DNA from: Acidobacteriota bacterium
Lineage (GTDB): Bacteria > Acidobacteriota > Blastocatellia > Pyrinomonadales > Pyrinomonadaceae
Assembly (NCBI GenBank): GCA_019239425.1
Contig: JAFAZX010000079.1
Location: 1-41,053, forward strand
Length of the DNA stretch: 41,053 nt
Direction of reading: 5' to 3'
This document shows, in pieces, positions 15,478 to 22,340 of this stretch. The position numbers and the translations under genes are program-made. Within the stretch, counting starts at the first letter, position 1; the number at the start of each line of letters is the position of its first letter. The notes under the pieces were generated by a model that had not been told where the DNA came from, did no database searches, and saw only the letters and a list, made by a program, of their open reading frames with translations.

Positions 15478-16175
15478 CCCCGCGTCGAGCCGAGCAGGCG
15501 CTTCAGCTCGTCGAAGCGGCCTTCGGGCGCGCCGTAGCGCTCGCGGTAGTCCTCGATGCTGGCGCGGATGGTCTTGAGCGCGGCCTCGCGGTCGTACACG
15601 TCCGCGATCTCGACGCGGCGTGGGCTCTCCTGCGGCAGTTGCTTGTAGGTGAGGAAGTAGTGTTGCAGGCGCTCGACCAGACCTTTGGGCGCCTTCGTGA
15701 TGTCGTCGATGTGGCCGTAGGCTACGTCGTTCTCAAGCACCGCGATGATCTTGTCGTCGGCCTCGTCGCCGTCCACCATGCGCAGGCCGCCGATGGGCAC
15801 GGCGCGGACGAGGAAGTTGGCGTGCGCGGCCGGCCGCTCCGTCAGGACGCAGATGTCCATCGGGTCGCCGTCGCCGCGGATGGCCCGCTCGCCGCCCGTG
15901 TACTCGCGGCACAACTCGCCCACGCGGTCGCCGCAGAAGGTCTGCGGGATGAAGCCGTAGAGCGTCGGCGGGAAAGAGGAGAAGCGCTGCGGCCGGTCGA
16001 CGCGCAGGTGGCCCGAGGCCTTGTCGAGTTCGTACTTGACGGCGTCGGTCGGCACGATCTCCACGTAGACGTTGACGACTTCGGGCGACCCCTTACACGG
16101 CGGGATGCCGTGCCAGGGGTGCGCCTGAAACATCAAACCCAGAAGTCTTTCGAGACCCTTCTCGTCTTCGGTCAT
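15474..16175 (-). CDS. ppa: inorganic pyrophosphatase (family I, soluble)
   Basis: The enzyme hydrolyses pyrophosphate and drives biosynthesis forward. The 233-residue product carries the family I signature DGDPMDICVL (three metal-binding aspartates). It also has VEIVPTDAVKYELDK near the N-terminus (substrate Lys), YGFIPQT, and the later ENDVAYGHIDDI. It is longer than E. coli Ppa (about 175 residues), with extra N- and C-terminal segments seen in a plant- and bacterial-like subgroup. The start ATG at 16175 matches the conserved length. It converges with the 44-residue frame and diverges from the next gene. Confidence 0.92.
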   Translation of the reverse strand: MTEDEKGLERLLGLMFQAHPWHGIPPCKGSPEVVNVYVEIVPTDAVKYELDKASGHLRVDRPQRFSSFPPTLYGFIPQTFCGDRVGELCREYTGGERAIRGDGDPMDICVLTERPAAHANFLVRAVPIGGLRMVDGDEADDKIIAVLENDVAYGHIDDITKAPKGLVERLQHYFLTYKQLPQESPRRVEIADVYDREAALKTIRASIEDYRERYGAPEGRFDELKRLLGSTRG

Positions 16176-16195
16176 AACCTTCCGTCCCCCCGCCG

Positions 16196-16204
16196 TGATA
16201 GAAT
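16196..16204 (+). promoter_or_regulatory. extended -10 promoter of the polytopic membrane protein
   Basis: TGATAGAAT is a good extended -10, followed by CCCGCGCG. The murA promoter at 39973 has the same -10 and downstream bases (TAGAATCCCGCGCG). Transcription from about 16211 excludes the GTG at 16195 as start and supports the ATG at 16243. Confidence 0.55.
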
Positions 16205-16242
16205 CCCGCGCGTCTCGCCCCGAGCTTTTCGCGAATTATTTC

Positions 16243-17325
16243 ATGTCCGCCACGACGACGACAACGACGCTGAACGAGTCCGCGCGCGCGCGCGCCGTCT
16301 CCGTGCGCTGGCTCATCAGCGCGCGCGAAGACCTCGTCTGGTTCATCGGGTCGGTCGTGACGAGCTACGCGCTCTTCGCGCTCTACGTGTGGGGCCGGGT
16401 GCCTCTGGTGCCGATGGTGGCGGCGTGGGCGATCCTGGTCGACGCGCCGCACGTCTTCGCGACCTTCTCGCGCACGTACTTCGACCGCGAGGAGCGGCGC
16501 GCGCGGGGCCGTCTGCTCTGGTGGTCTCTGCTCTTCTTCGCCGTCGGCCCCTTAGCCGTGCTGGCGGGGGCGGGCTTCCTCTTCTTCTTCGTCGCGGCGC
16601 TGTGGGCCTACTACCATCTCGTCAAGCAGCACTACGGCTTCATGGTGCTCTACAAGAAGAAGAATGCAGACCTCGACCGCGCGGACAATTTCCTCGACCG
16701 AGTGTTCCTTCTCTTAGCCTTCACCTACCCCTTCGTCTGGTTCGTCGCGCACGACGAGGAGGCCTTGAAGCGCGTGCCGGCGAGTCTGCACGGTTGGCTC
16801 GGGATGCTGGAGTCGGCGCTGCTCGCGCTGACCGTGCTCGCGACGGTCGCTTGGGTGGGAAGACAGGTGCAACGTCTCTTCTCAGGTCTGCCGCTCGACG
16901 TGCCGAAGTACCTCCTGCTCGCGGCGGCGATCCCGATGCACTGGGTCGTGCTCCTGACGCCGATGCCGCACAAGCCCATCGCCATCGTCGCGATGCTGAC
17001 CGTCTATCACAACCTTCAGTACCACCGGCTCGTCTGGTTTCACAACCGCAAGTACACGCGCGACGGAGGGTGCAGGGAGCGGCACGGGGCGGCCGAGTTC
17101 ATCAGCCGCCGGGTCTTCAACTACGTCCTGCTCGGCGTCCTCTTCGGCGTCTGGTATCAGGTGCCGCGCCAGTACGTCAACCACGTTTCAGACCAGGGCG
17201 CCTTCGTGACGCAGCTCGCCTCGGGCTTCCTCTGGGGCTACGCGCTCCTGCACTACTACCTCGACTCCAAAATCTGGCGCGTGCGCCGCGACCCCTCGGT
17301 CGGCAGGGCGCTCCGGATGGAGTGA
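16243..17325 (+). CDS. polytopic histidine-rich integral membrane protein, function unknown
   Basis: The 360-residue product has about eight hydrophobic helices. It carries conserved-looking polar motifs inside or next to membrane segments: DAPHVFATFSRTYFD, HLVKQHYGF, HNLQYHRLVWFHNRKY and HYYLDSKIW. Clusters of His with Asp and Asn in a multi-helix protein recall membrane di-metal enzymes such as desaturases/hydroxylases or Brp/Blh-type dioxygenases. The spacing does not match any of them exactly. I would call it a candidate metal-dependent membrane oxidoreductase, no more. The start was chosen because the only earlier start (GTG 16195) lies within the promoter. It ends at a strong terminator repeat. 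Confidence 0.6.
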   Translation: MSATTTTTTLNESARARAVSVRWLISAREDLVWFIGSVVTSYALFALYVWGRVPLVPMVAAWAILVDAPHVFATFSRTYFDREERRARGRLLWWSLLFFAVGPLAVLAGAGFLFFFVAALWAYYHLVKQHYGFMVLYKKKNADLDRADNFLDRVFLLLAFTYPFVWFVAHDEEALKRVPASLHGWLGMLESALLALTVLATVAWVGRQVQRLFSGLPLDVPKYLLLAAAIPMHWVVLLTPMPHKPIAIVAMLTVYHNLQYHRLVWFHNRKYTRDGGCRERHGAAEFISRRVFNYVLLGVLFGVWYQVPRQYVNHVSDQGAFVTQLASGFLWGYALLHYYLDSKIWRVRRDPSVGRALRME

Positions 17326-17334
17326 CGGAAGTTT

Positions 17335-17396
17335 AACCACAGAGACACAGAGGCACGGCTAAAGCGTTTTAGCCGTGCCTCTGTGTCTCTGTGGTT
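17335..17396. repeat. inverted repeat with CACAGAGA arms acting as bidirectional terminator
   Basis: A perfect 29-bp inverted repeat (17335-17363 with 17368-17396) with a GCGT loop. The outer part of each arm is the same ACCACAGAGACACAGAG sequence as in the repeat at 14764. It sits exactly between two convergent stop codons (17325 and 17407). Confidence 0.85.
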
Positions 17397-17406
17397 GAGC
17401 CTGTTC

Positions 17407-17706
17407 TTACTTCTTGTCTTCCTTGTTCGTGTCGGCCACGGCCTTGAGCGCCTGGAACGTCGGCGGCCAGAGGCCGACGAAGATCGCCGCGGACTTCTTG
17501 CCCGCGAAGAAGAGCGCGAGCGAGCCGCCGATGGAGGCCAGCGTCAGGATGTGGAACAGGCTCACCCCCGCCGAACTCTTCGTCGATTTGTCTATCGTGC
17601 GGAGCGTGGCCTCGACCACGTCCTTGTTCGTGCCCGCCGAAAGGCCCTGCTCGCCCGTCGTCGTCGCGGCGTTGTCGTAACCGATCCTCGAAGCTGCTGT
17701 CGCCAT
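17407..17706 (-). CDS. small membrane protein, unknown
   Basis: A 99-residue product starting at MATAASRIGY after an AGGGGGA ribosome binding site. The first half is polar, with many Thr, Ser and Ala. Two hydrophobic helices follow (SLFHILTLASIGGSLALFFAG and SAAIFVGLWPPTFQALKAV) and the tail is charged (NKEDKK). I do not recognise a family. It is the last gene of a - strand group after the 42-residue peptide and the SRPBCC gene, so it may belong to the regulon of the divergent CarH-like regulator. Confidence 0.65.
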   Translation of the reverse strand: MATAASRIGYDNAATTTGEQGLSAGTNKDVVEATLRTIDKSTKSSAGVSLFHILTLASIGGSLALFFAGKKSAAIFVGLWPPTFQALKAVADTNKEDKK

Positions 17707-17738
17707 TGTTTGATTCCCCCTGCCCGTCAATGTGTGAA

Positions 17739-17867
17739 TTAGTCCAACTCCCCGCCCGAGTCCGCGGCGCCCTTGAGCAGCGCGACCCCGAAGAGGAGTG
17801 CCAGCGAGAGCCCGGCGATGACCCAGCCGCGCCTGCCCCGCTTCCCCCTTGTCGTCGTCTCAGACAT
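17739..17867 (-). CDS. 42-residue single-helix membrane peptide
   Basis: ATG at 17865-17867, stop TAA at 17739-17741. The product has a basic start (TTTRGKRGRRG), one helix (WVIAGLSLALLFGVALL) and an acidic end. A GGGGGAA ribosome binding site lies 7 bases before the start. Its start overlaps the end of the SRPBCC gene by 8 bases (ATGTCTGA), which implies coupled translation and is good evidence that it is real. It lies 32 bases before the next small membrane protein. Confidence 0.65.
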   Translation of the reverse strand: MSETTTRGKRGRRGWVIAGLSLALLFGVALLKGAADSGGELD

Positions 17868-18324
17868 TTTCAAATTCCCCCGACTCGCACCAGAGGCGCG
17901 TCACCTCGTGCCTGTACTCGAAGAGTCTGCGCAGCCGCGGCTCGACCAGGAGCGGCGCCGCCAGCCGGCCCAAACTCCCGAGCGGCGGTTCGTACTCGAC
18001 CTCGTCGCGCAGCACGGAACCCTCCGGGTGCGGCTCGACGAAATGTCTGTGCCTCCAACTCTTGAAAGGCCCCTCGACCTGCACATCCTCGAACATGCGC
18101 GGCGGGTCGTAGGCCGTGTGCCGCGCCACCCAGCGCACCGGCACAAGGCCCAGGACGCGCGTCTCGACGATTGCAAGGGAGCCGACGCGCAGGTCGGCGG
18201 CCGCCTGCACCAGGCGCGTCGGCTCCCAGGGCGGCGTCAGGCGCTTGAGCGCGTCCGGCTGCTCGTGAAAGCCGAAGACGCGTTCGGGGGATGCGCGGAT
18301 GACGCTCTGCTTCGAAAAGATCAT
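17860..18324 (-). CDS. SRPBCC-family ligand-binding protein (COG4276-like)
   Basis: The 154-residue product fits the START/Bet v1-like SRPBCC fold that binds hydrophobic ligands: ASPERVFGFHEQPDALKRLTP at the start, then FEDVQVEGPFKSWRHRHFVE and VLRDEVEYEPP in the middle. Members of this family are commonly found next to CarH/LitR-type B12 regulators and carotenoid or photolyase genes in other bacteria. Here it is transcribed divergently from such a regulator. No signal peptide is seen. The enzyme activity or ligand is unknown. Confidence 0.78.
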   Translation of the reverse strand: MIFSKQSVIRASPERVFGFHEQPDALKRLTPPWEPTRLVQAAADLRVGSLAIVETRVLGLVPVRWVARHTAYDPPRMFEDVQVEGPFKSWRHRHFVEPHPEGSVLRDEVEYEPPLGSLGRLAAPLLVEPRLRRLFEYRHEVTRLWCESGEFENV

Positions 18325-18431
18325 GGCTCAAAAATGCGGGGCCGCCTGACTCCGGGCCGTCCGACCCGCGTGCGTCCGGCCTTGAGAGCCGCCGGGGAGG
18401 CGGCCCCGCCTCCAAACATGAGCGACTTGAG

Positions 18432-18446
18432 AACGTTTGCATAGTA
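18432..18446 (-). promoter_or_regulatory. -10 and operator-like motif of the SRPBCC gene
   Basis: On the - strand TACTAT (18446-18441) is followed directly by GCAAACGTT (18440-18432). A second GCAAACATT lies at 18483-18475, 43 bp upstream, about four helical turns. The same motif follows the -10 of the divergent regulator gene. This suggests an operator that overlaps the transcription start. Confidence 0.45.
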
Positions 18447-18527
18447 CACGAAACGCCCAATTCGAGCATCACAAAATGTTTGCGAAGTGAGTCCATTTTA
18501 GTTGTCGTTAAAATCGCAGGTTTTAAC

Positions 18528-18565
18528 TTGGAAGGGCCGCGGAAAGGACGTATCCTGTAAACGCT
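18528..18565 (+). promoter_or_regulatory. promoter and operator-like motif of the MerR/CarH-like gene
   Basis: TTGGAA (18528-18533), a 17-bp spacer and TATCCT (18551-18556) make a good sigma-70 promoter. It is followed directly by GTAAACGCT (18557-18565), related to the GCAAACGTT after the opposing -10. Start of transcription would fall inside the motif, as expected for autorepression. TTAAAA/TTTTAA (about 18509-18526) is an extra inverted repeat just upstream of the -35. Confidence 0.5.
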
Positions 18566-18575
18566 TGAATCGCTC

Positions 18576-19454
18576 ATGAACTATTCGCCCACAAAATTTC
18601 TGACCACGCGCCAGCTCTCGCGCGTCTGGTTCGTCAGCGAGGCGACGATCAAGCGCTGGGCCGACACGGGGCAGCTCAAGTCGAGCCGCACGGTCGGCGG
18701 CCACCGGCGCTTTCCCCTCGCCGAAGTGATGCGCTTCCAGACCGAGCGCGGCCTCGGCGCGGCGGCCGGCGTCGCCCCGACCGCGACCCTGAACGTCACG
18801 TCGGCCAAGTCGACTTTCGACGCGGAGCAGGCGGCCGAGCAGTTCTTCGAGGCCGCCCGGCGCGGGCACGCGGGCGAGGCCACGGCGCTCCTCCTGGAGG
18901 CGCACATGCTCGGCGCGGAGCTGCACCTCGTCTTCGACGAGGTCGTGGCGCCCTCCTTGCGGCGCGTGGGCGACCTCTGGTACGGCGAGCAGATGTCCGT
19001 GGCGGAAGAGCACCTCGCGACGAGCACCGCGACGCGCGCGGTCGAGTCCCTCGCGGCCTCGACGCGCAGGGCGGGCGCGAAGGCGGGCGCGGCCGTCTGC
19101 TGCGCCGCGGAGGAGGAGATGCACACGCTGCCCGTGCTCTGCGCGCAGGCGATCCTGGAGGGCGCGGGGTGGGACGTGAGGAACCTCGGCGGGCACACCC
19201 CCTTCTTCGCGCTGGCCGAGTACATAGAGAAGCAGCGCCCGGCGCTCGTCTGCGTCTCGGCGACCTTGCAGCGCGCGCTCGAACACAACGCGCGCGACTA
19301 CGCGCAGCTCACGTCGGCGGCCCGCGCGTGCGGCGCGCGCGTCGTGCTCGGCGGCGAGGGCTTCCGCGACAGGGCCGTGCGCGCGCGCTTCCCCGCAGAC
19401 CTCCACGCCGAAGGGTTCAGAGACCTCTCCGAGTTCGTCCGCGGGCTGGACTGA
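18576..19454 (+). CDS. MerR-family regulator with B12-binding domain (CarH/LitR-like photoreceptor)
   Basis: The 292-residue product has an N-terminal winged HTH (residues 8-55: LTTRQLSRVWFVSEATIKRW, then GGHRRF). A four-helix B12-capping domain follows (about 82-165) with the CarH signature W-x9-EH (Trp135, Glu145, His146). The C-terminal Rossmann-like B12 domain (about 168-290) has the axial-ligand motif as ExH (Glu181, His183), with Pro instead of the usual Gly three residues later. CarH proteins bind adenosylcobalamin, repress DNA as tetramers in the dark and release it in light. Light control here is inferred from these residues. It probably represses itself and the divergent SRPBCC operon. 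The cysteine dioxygenase gene follows by 15 bases. Confidence 0.85.
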   Translation: MNYSPTKFLTTRQLSRVWFVSEATIKRWADTGQLKSSRTVGGHRRFPLAEVMRFQTERGLGAAAGVAPTATLNVTSAKSTFDAEQAAEQFFEAARRGHAGEATALLLEAHMLGAELHLVFDEVVAPSLRRVGDLWYGEQMSVAEEHLATSTATRAVESLAASTRRAGAKAGAAVCCAAEEEMHTLPVLCAQAILEGAGWDVRNLGGHTPFFALAEYIEKQRPALVCVSATLQRALEHNARDYAQLTSAARACGARVVLGGEGFRDRAVRARFPADLHAEGFRDLSEFVRGLD

Positions 19455-19469
19455 TTTGAAGGTGAGACG

Positions 19470-20051
19470 ATGAGCAGAGAGCAGATGTCTTCGACCGAGA
19501 CCGTCGCCGCCGTCGGCGCGACCGCGGGCTACGGCCTCTCCGGCCTCGTCGAGCGGCTCAGGCGCATGGCCGGCCCGCCGACTTTCGGGGAGCTGAACGC
19601 GCTGCTCACGGGCGTCGAAGTCACGGCGGACGAACTCCGCCCCTACGTCTCCTTCAAGGAGGGCACGTACGCCCGCCACCGCGTCCACTTAGGCCCCCAC
19701 GCGGAGCTGCTCGTGCTCTGCTGGCGGCCGGGGCAGCGCACGCCCATCCACGACCACGCCGGCTCTTACGGCGCGGTGCGGGTCTTGCGCGGCGTGATGT
19801 GGGAGACGCTCTTCGAGATGGAAGGTGCCGAAGGTCTTCTTTACCAGTCGGGGCGCGAGTGGACGCCGGGCCACGTCACCGGCGCCGACGTGCCCGACAT
19901 ACACCAGCTCGGCAACCCCGACGTCAGCGGCCGAGACCTCGTCACCCTCCACCTCTACGCCCCGCCGCTCGCCAGCCTCAACGTCTACAAGGTCGGCCGC
20001 ACCGAATCCACCAGCACCCTCTGGATGAACTCCTGGAACCCCACCATCTGA
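19470..20051 (+). CDS. cysteine dioxygenase family cupin protein
   Basis: The 193-residue product is a type I cysteine dioxygenase: a cupin with the iron-binding His triad His94 and His96 in PIHDHAGSYG and His145 in DIHQLGN. These enzymes oxidise L-cysteine (or 3-mercaptopropionate) to the sulfinate. The cysteine that forms the Cys-Tyr crosslink in mammalian enzymes is Gly here, as in most bacterial members. The start ATG has an AAGGTGA ribosome binding site. The gene lies 15 bases after the CarH-like regulator and is likely on the same mRNA, so it may also respond to B12 or light. Confidence 0.87.
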   Translation: MSREQMSSTETVAAVGATAGYGLSGLVERLRRMAGPPTFGELNALLTGVEVTADELRPYVSFKEGTYARHRVHLGPHAELLVLCWRPGQRTPIHDHAGSYGAVRVLRGVMWETLFEMEGAEGLLYQSGREWTPGHVTGADVPDIHQLGNPDVSGRDLVTLHLYAPPLASLNVYKVGRTESTSTLWMNSWNPTI

Positions 20052-20084
20052 TGACGAGGGCTAAGGCCGGCCTGCGGGCGCAGC

Positions 20085-20381
20085 TTAAGCCTTGAACCAG
20101 TAGTCGGCCCAACTATCGTCTACGAAGTTGCCCCGCCAGGTGGCCCGCGGCTGCGTGCCGTCAACCGCCTCTTCGGCGACCGCGGCCTCAAGCGAGGCTC
20201 CACCCCCGGCCGTCTGCGACTCGACGCTGTCTGCGAAATTACCTCGCCAGGATGCCTGAGCCTCCACCGCCCCCGCGTGCTCGGCGCAGTGACAATCGGC
20301 TTGTGAAGCTCTTTCGGCGTGGCGTAATAACGCATCCACCTGCGCCGCCTTGTTTCTCACTTCCTGCTCCAGAGAATTCAT
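20085..20381 (-). CDS. putative RiPP precursor peptide with duplicated WRGNF core
   Basis: A 98-residue peptide encoded right after a radical SAM/SPASM maturase. Residues 1-35 are helical and charged like a leader (LEQEVRNKAAQVDALLRHAE) and include Cys30 and Cys32. Two near-identical segments follow, 37 residues apart: ASWRGNFADS (43-52) and ATWRGNFVDDS (80-90), then WADYWFKA at the C-terminus. The aromatic-x-Asp triplets FAD, FVD and WAD fit the substrate pattern of enzymes that join an aromatic ring to the side chain two residues later. The ribosome binding site AAGGAGA overlaps the maturase stop codon (12 bases between genes), so the two are coupled. The precursor call is an inference from context, size and repeats. 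Confidence 0.7.
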   Translation of the reverse strand: MNSLEQEVRNKAAQVDALLRHAERASQADCHCAEHAGAVEAQASWRGNFADSVESQTAGGGASLEAAVAEEAVDGTQPRATWRGNFVDDSWADYWFKA

Positions 20382-20393
20382 GCGCTCGTCTCC

Positions 20394-21467
20394 TTAGAGG
20401 TTTCTGAGAACCGAGTCGATCAATCTTTTCTTGGTGTTTCGGCAGAAGATGGTTTCCGTGCCGCCCGTCTCGCCCAGCTCGTAGAACTTATTGCTGGCTT
20501 GTCCCCCGCCGCAGAAGGAGAAGTAGTCACACTCCGCCTCACACCTGGACACTCCGCTCAAAAAGTCGCGGACGTAGCGCGCGGCCTGGGCGCGCTCTAA
20601 AATATCGTCGAGCGGCTCCGAACATATGTTACCCACGATGAAGTCGCCGTACCTGGTTGACTTGGCGCCGTTCAACTCCGGGGATAGAACGACCACGTCA
20701 CCGTTCCACGCCACGGTCGGGAAGATGTCCCGCGTAAGTCCGCGCAACCCCTCCTGCTCCCGGCAGACGGCGCTCATCCACTGAAGCGCGTACCTGAACT
20801 CTCTGACTTTAATGACGGGGTTCGCCTTCCAGGCGTCGAACAACTCCCCCCAGAACCCCGACACTTTATGGCTGTCGCAGGGCGGCCTCGCCGTGTTCAC
20901 GCCCTCCCGCTCCTCAATGTTAATGCCCAGAGACCTACATCCCAGCCCGGCGAAGAAGCCGTATAACTCGCGCGCCCTCTCCAACCCGCGGTCGTCCACC
21001 ACGGCGATGACGTGGAACTCGATCCCGGCCTGCTTGAGCCGCGCGATGCCCTCCATCACCTTGTGGTACGTGGTGGCGCCGCCCTTATCAACCCGGTTTC
21101 CATTCAGGTCGCCGGGGCCGTCGAGGCTGATGCCGACGCGGAAGGCGTGCCGCTTGAAGAACTCGCACCAGGCTTCGTTTATAAGCGTCGCGTTCGTCTG
21201 GACGGAATGTGTGACGTGGCCCAGCGCGGCGAAGGGCGAGTGTAAGGACGAGAAGTGTTTCAGGCCGCACGACAGCGGCTCCCCCCCATGCCATATAACC
21301 GAGACCGGCCCCTCATGCGCTTTCAGCCCCTCCGCGACGTGGGCCGCCACCGGCGGCTCCATCACCAGCCGGCGACTCCTCTCCGGGAGGTAACAATATT
21401 GGCAATCCAGGTTGCACAAGGAGGTCGGTTGGAGCACTAGTTTTTCCAGACGGAATGGTTTGTCCAT
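20394..21467 (-). CDS. radical SAM/SPASM peptide maturase (cyclophane-forming type)
   Basis: The 357-residue product has the radical SAM cluster motif CNLDCQYC (Cys18, Cys22, Cys25) and the usual HGGEPL and QTNATLI strands. The C-terminal SPASM domain (about 245-350) has Cys residues in GNICSEPL and in RCEAECDYFSFCGGG, NK a few residues later, and a last Cys in TETIFCR. The CDYFSFCGGG...NK...ET..C layout is that of GrrM-, FxsB- and XyeB-like maturases that make three-residue cyclophanes in ribosomal peptides. The adjacent precursor has suitable aromatic motifs. The start at 21467 lies in the end of the upstream gene (155-base overlap). Third-position AT content seems higher than in neighbours, a hint of transfer. 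Confidence 0.85.
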   Translation of the reverse strand: MDKPFRLEKLVLQPTSLCNLDCQYCYLPERSRRLVMEPPVAAHVAEGLKAHEGPVSVIWHGGEPLSCGLKHFSSLHSPFAALGHVTHSVQTNATLINEAWCEFFKRHAFRVGISLDGPGDLNGNRVDKGGATTYHKVMEGIARLKQAGIEFHVIAVVDDRGLERARELYGFFAGLGCRSLGINIEEREGVNTARPPCDSHKVSGFWGELFDAWKANPVIKVREFRYALQWMSAVCREQEGLRGLTRDIFPTVAWNGDVVVLSPELNGAKSTRYGDFIVGNICSEPLDDILERAQAARYVRDFLSGVSRCEAECDYFSFCGGGQASNKFYELGETGGTETIFCRNTKKRLIDSVLRNL

Positions 21468-22263
21468 GGGAACCTGCCTGGGACGGATCGGCGGACGTCT
21501 TACGCCACGCGATTGCGCAATGCTTATTGACGAACGAATCCTTTATGTGCGTGGAGAAATCGTAAAAGATCGTGTGGCGCCCGTCCGCGAAGGTGACATG
21601 AGCCTTCCCATGCCCCAGCACCGTGTAGTTGTACGAGACCGTCCAGGTGGCCTCGGTCGGCGTACACCCCGGAGGCAGGATGACCCGCATCTCGCACCCC
21701 TCCTGCTTAACGTCGGTCGTCCTCCCCACCGACTCGTGCTCGTCGTTGAAGCAGTCCGTCAAATCGTACTCGAGGACTAAATGCTCCGTCCTCCCCAGCG
21801 GGGCGTCGAAGATGATAAGAAGCGACGGACGGCCGGCGAAGACGGCGTGCGTGATCTGGCATTTGCTCGCGCGCCCCGGCCCCCGGTATGCGTTGAAGTT
21901 CGTCAGAGTCCCGGAGGCCATCGGCTTGTTAGTCTGGTAGACGCTGCTGGTGCCGGGACGCCGTAAGCGCAGCGTCAGCTCTCGAATGTAGGCAGCCCGT
22001 TTACCATCCAGGATGTCGTAGGTCTCTCTGCTCCTGACGACCGAAACGTCCTCCCTGCTGCTCGAATAACTTTTTCTCCGGACATAGAAGAAGACGGCGA
22101 GCACGAAGAGGTTAGTCGCGAGGAAGGAGTAGAGCATCAGTCGGAGCACCGACTCGCGTTCGAGGCTGACCAGTAAAGATAAGAAGCTTAAGAGAGACGA
22201 GAGGATGGCGCTGCCGATGGGAAAGTAAATGCGCAGCCACTCCTGAAGTTGCTCTCGATTCAT
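21313..22263 (-). CDS. unknown membrane protein, first gene of the RiPP locus
   Basis: The frame encodes 316 residues. Two transmembrane helices lie near the N-terminus (about 13-35 and 41-62: GSAILSSLLSFLSLLVSL and LMLYSFLATNLFVLAVFFYV). A beta-rich soluble domain of about 190 residues follows, with VYQTNKPMASGTLTNF, HLVLEYDLTDCF and ATWTVSYNYT. I do not recognise a family. The last 50 residues (Pro/Gly/Ser-rich) overlap the maturase gene by 155 bases and have a different, low-complexity composition. They may be non-native, caused by a frameshift or lost stop. The gene could export, tether or sense the product. It has its own promoter at 22360. Confidence 0.6.
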   Translation of the reverse strand: MNREQLQEWLRIYFPIGSAILSSLLSFLSLLVSLERESVLRLMLYSFLATNLFVLAVFFYVRRKSYSSSREDVSVVRSRETYDILDGKRAAYIRELTLRLRRPGTSSVYQTNKPMASGTLTNFNAYRGPGRASKCQITHAVFAGRPSLLIIFDAPLGRTEHLVLEYDLTDCFNDEHESVGRTTDVKQEGCEMRVILPPGCTPTEATWTVSYNYTVLGHGKAHVTFADGRHTIFYDFSTHIKDSFVNKHCAIAWRKTSADPSQAGSHGQTIPSGKTSAPTDLLVQPGLPILLPPGEESPAGDGAAGGGPRRGGAESA

Positions 22264-22340
22264 AGCGGGGCCTCACTCCGCGGGCGTGTCAGGATAGGCG
22301 CCGGGGACAGTGACCTCTATCGCTCCTCCGTTTAGAACGC

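Noticed and set aside
16195..16242. GTG at 16195 as start of the polytopic membrane protein
   Set aside because: The GTG lies in the extended -10 promoter (TGATAGAAT) and would not be in the transcript.
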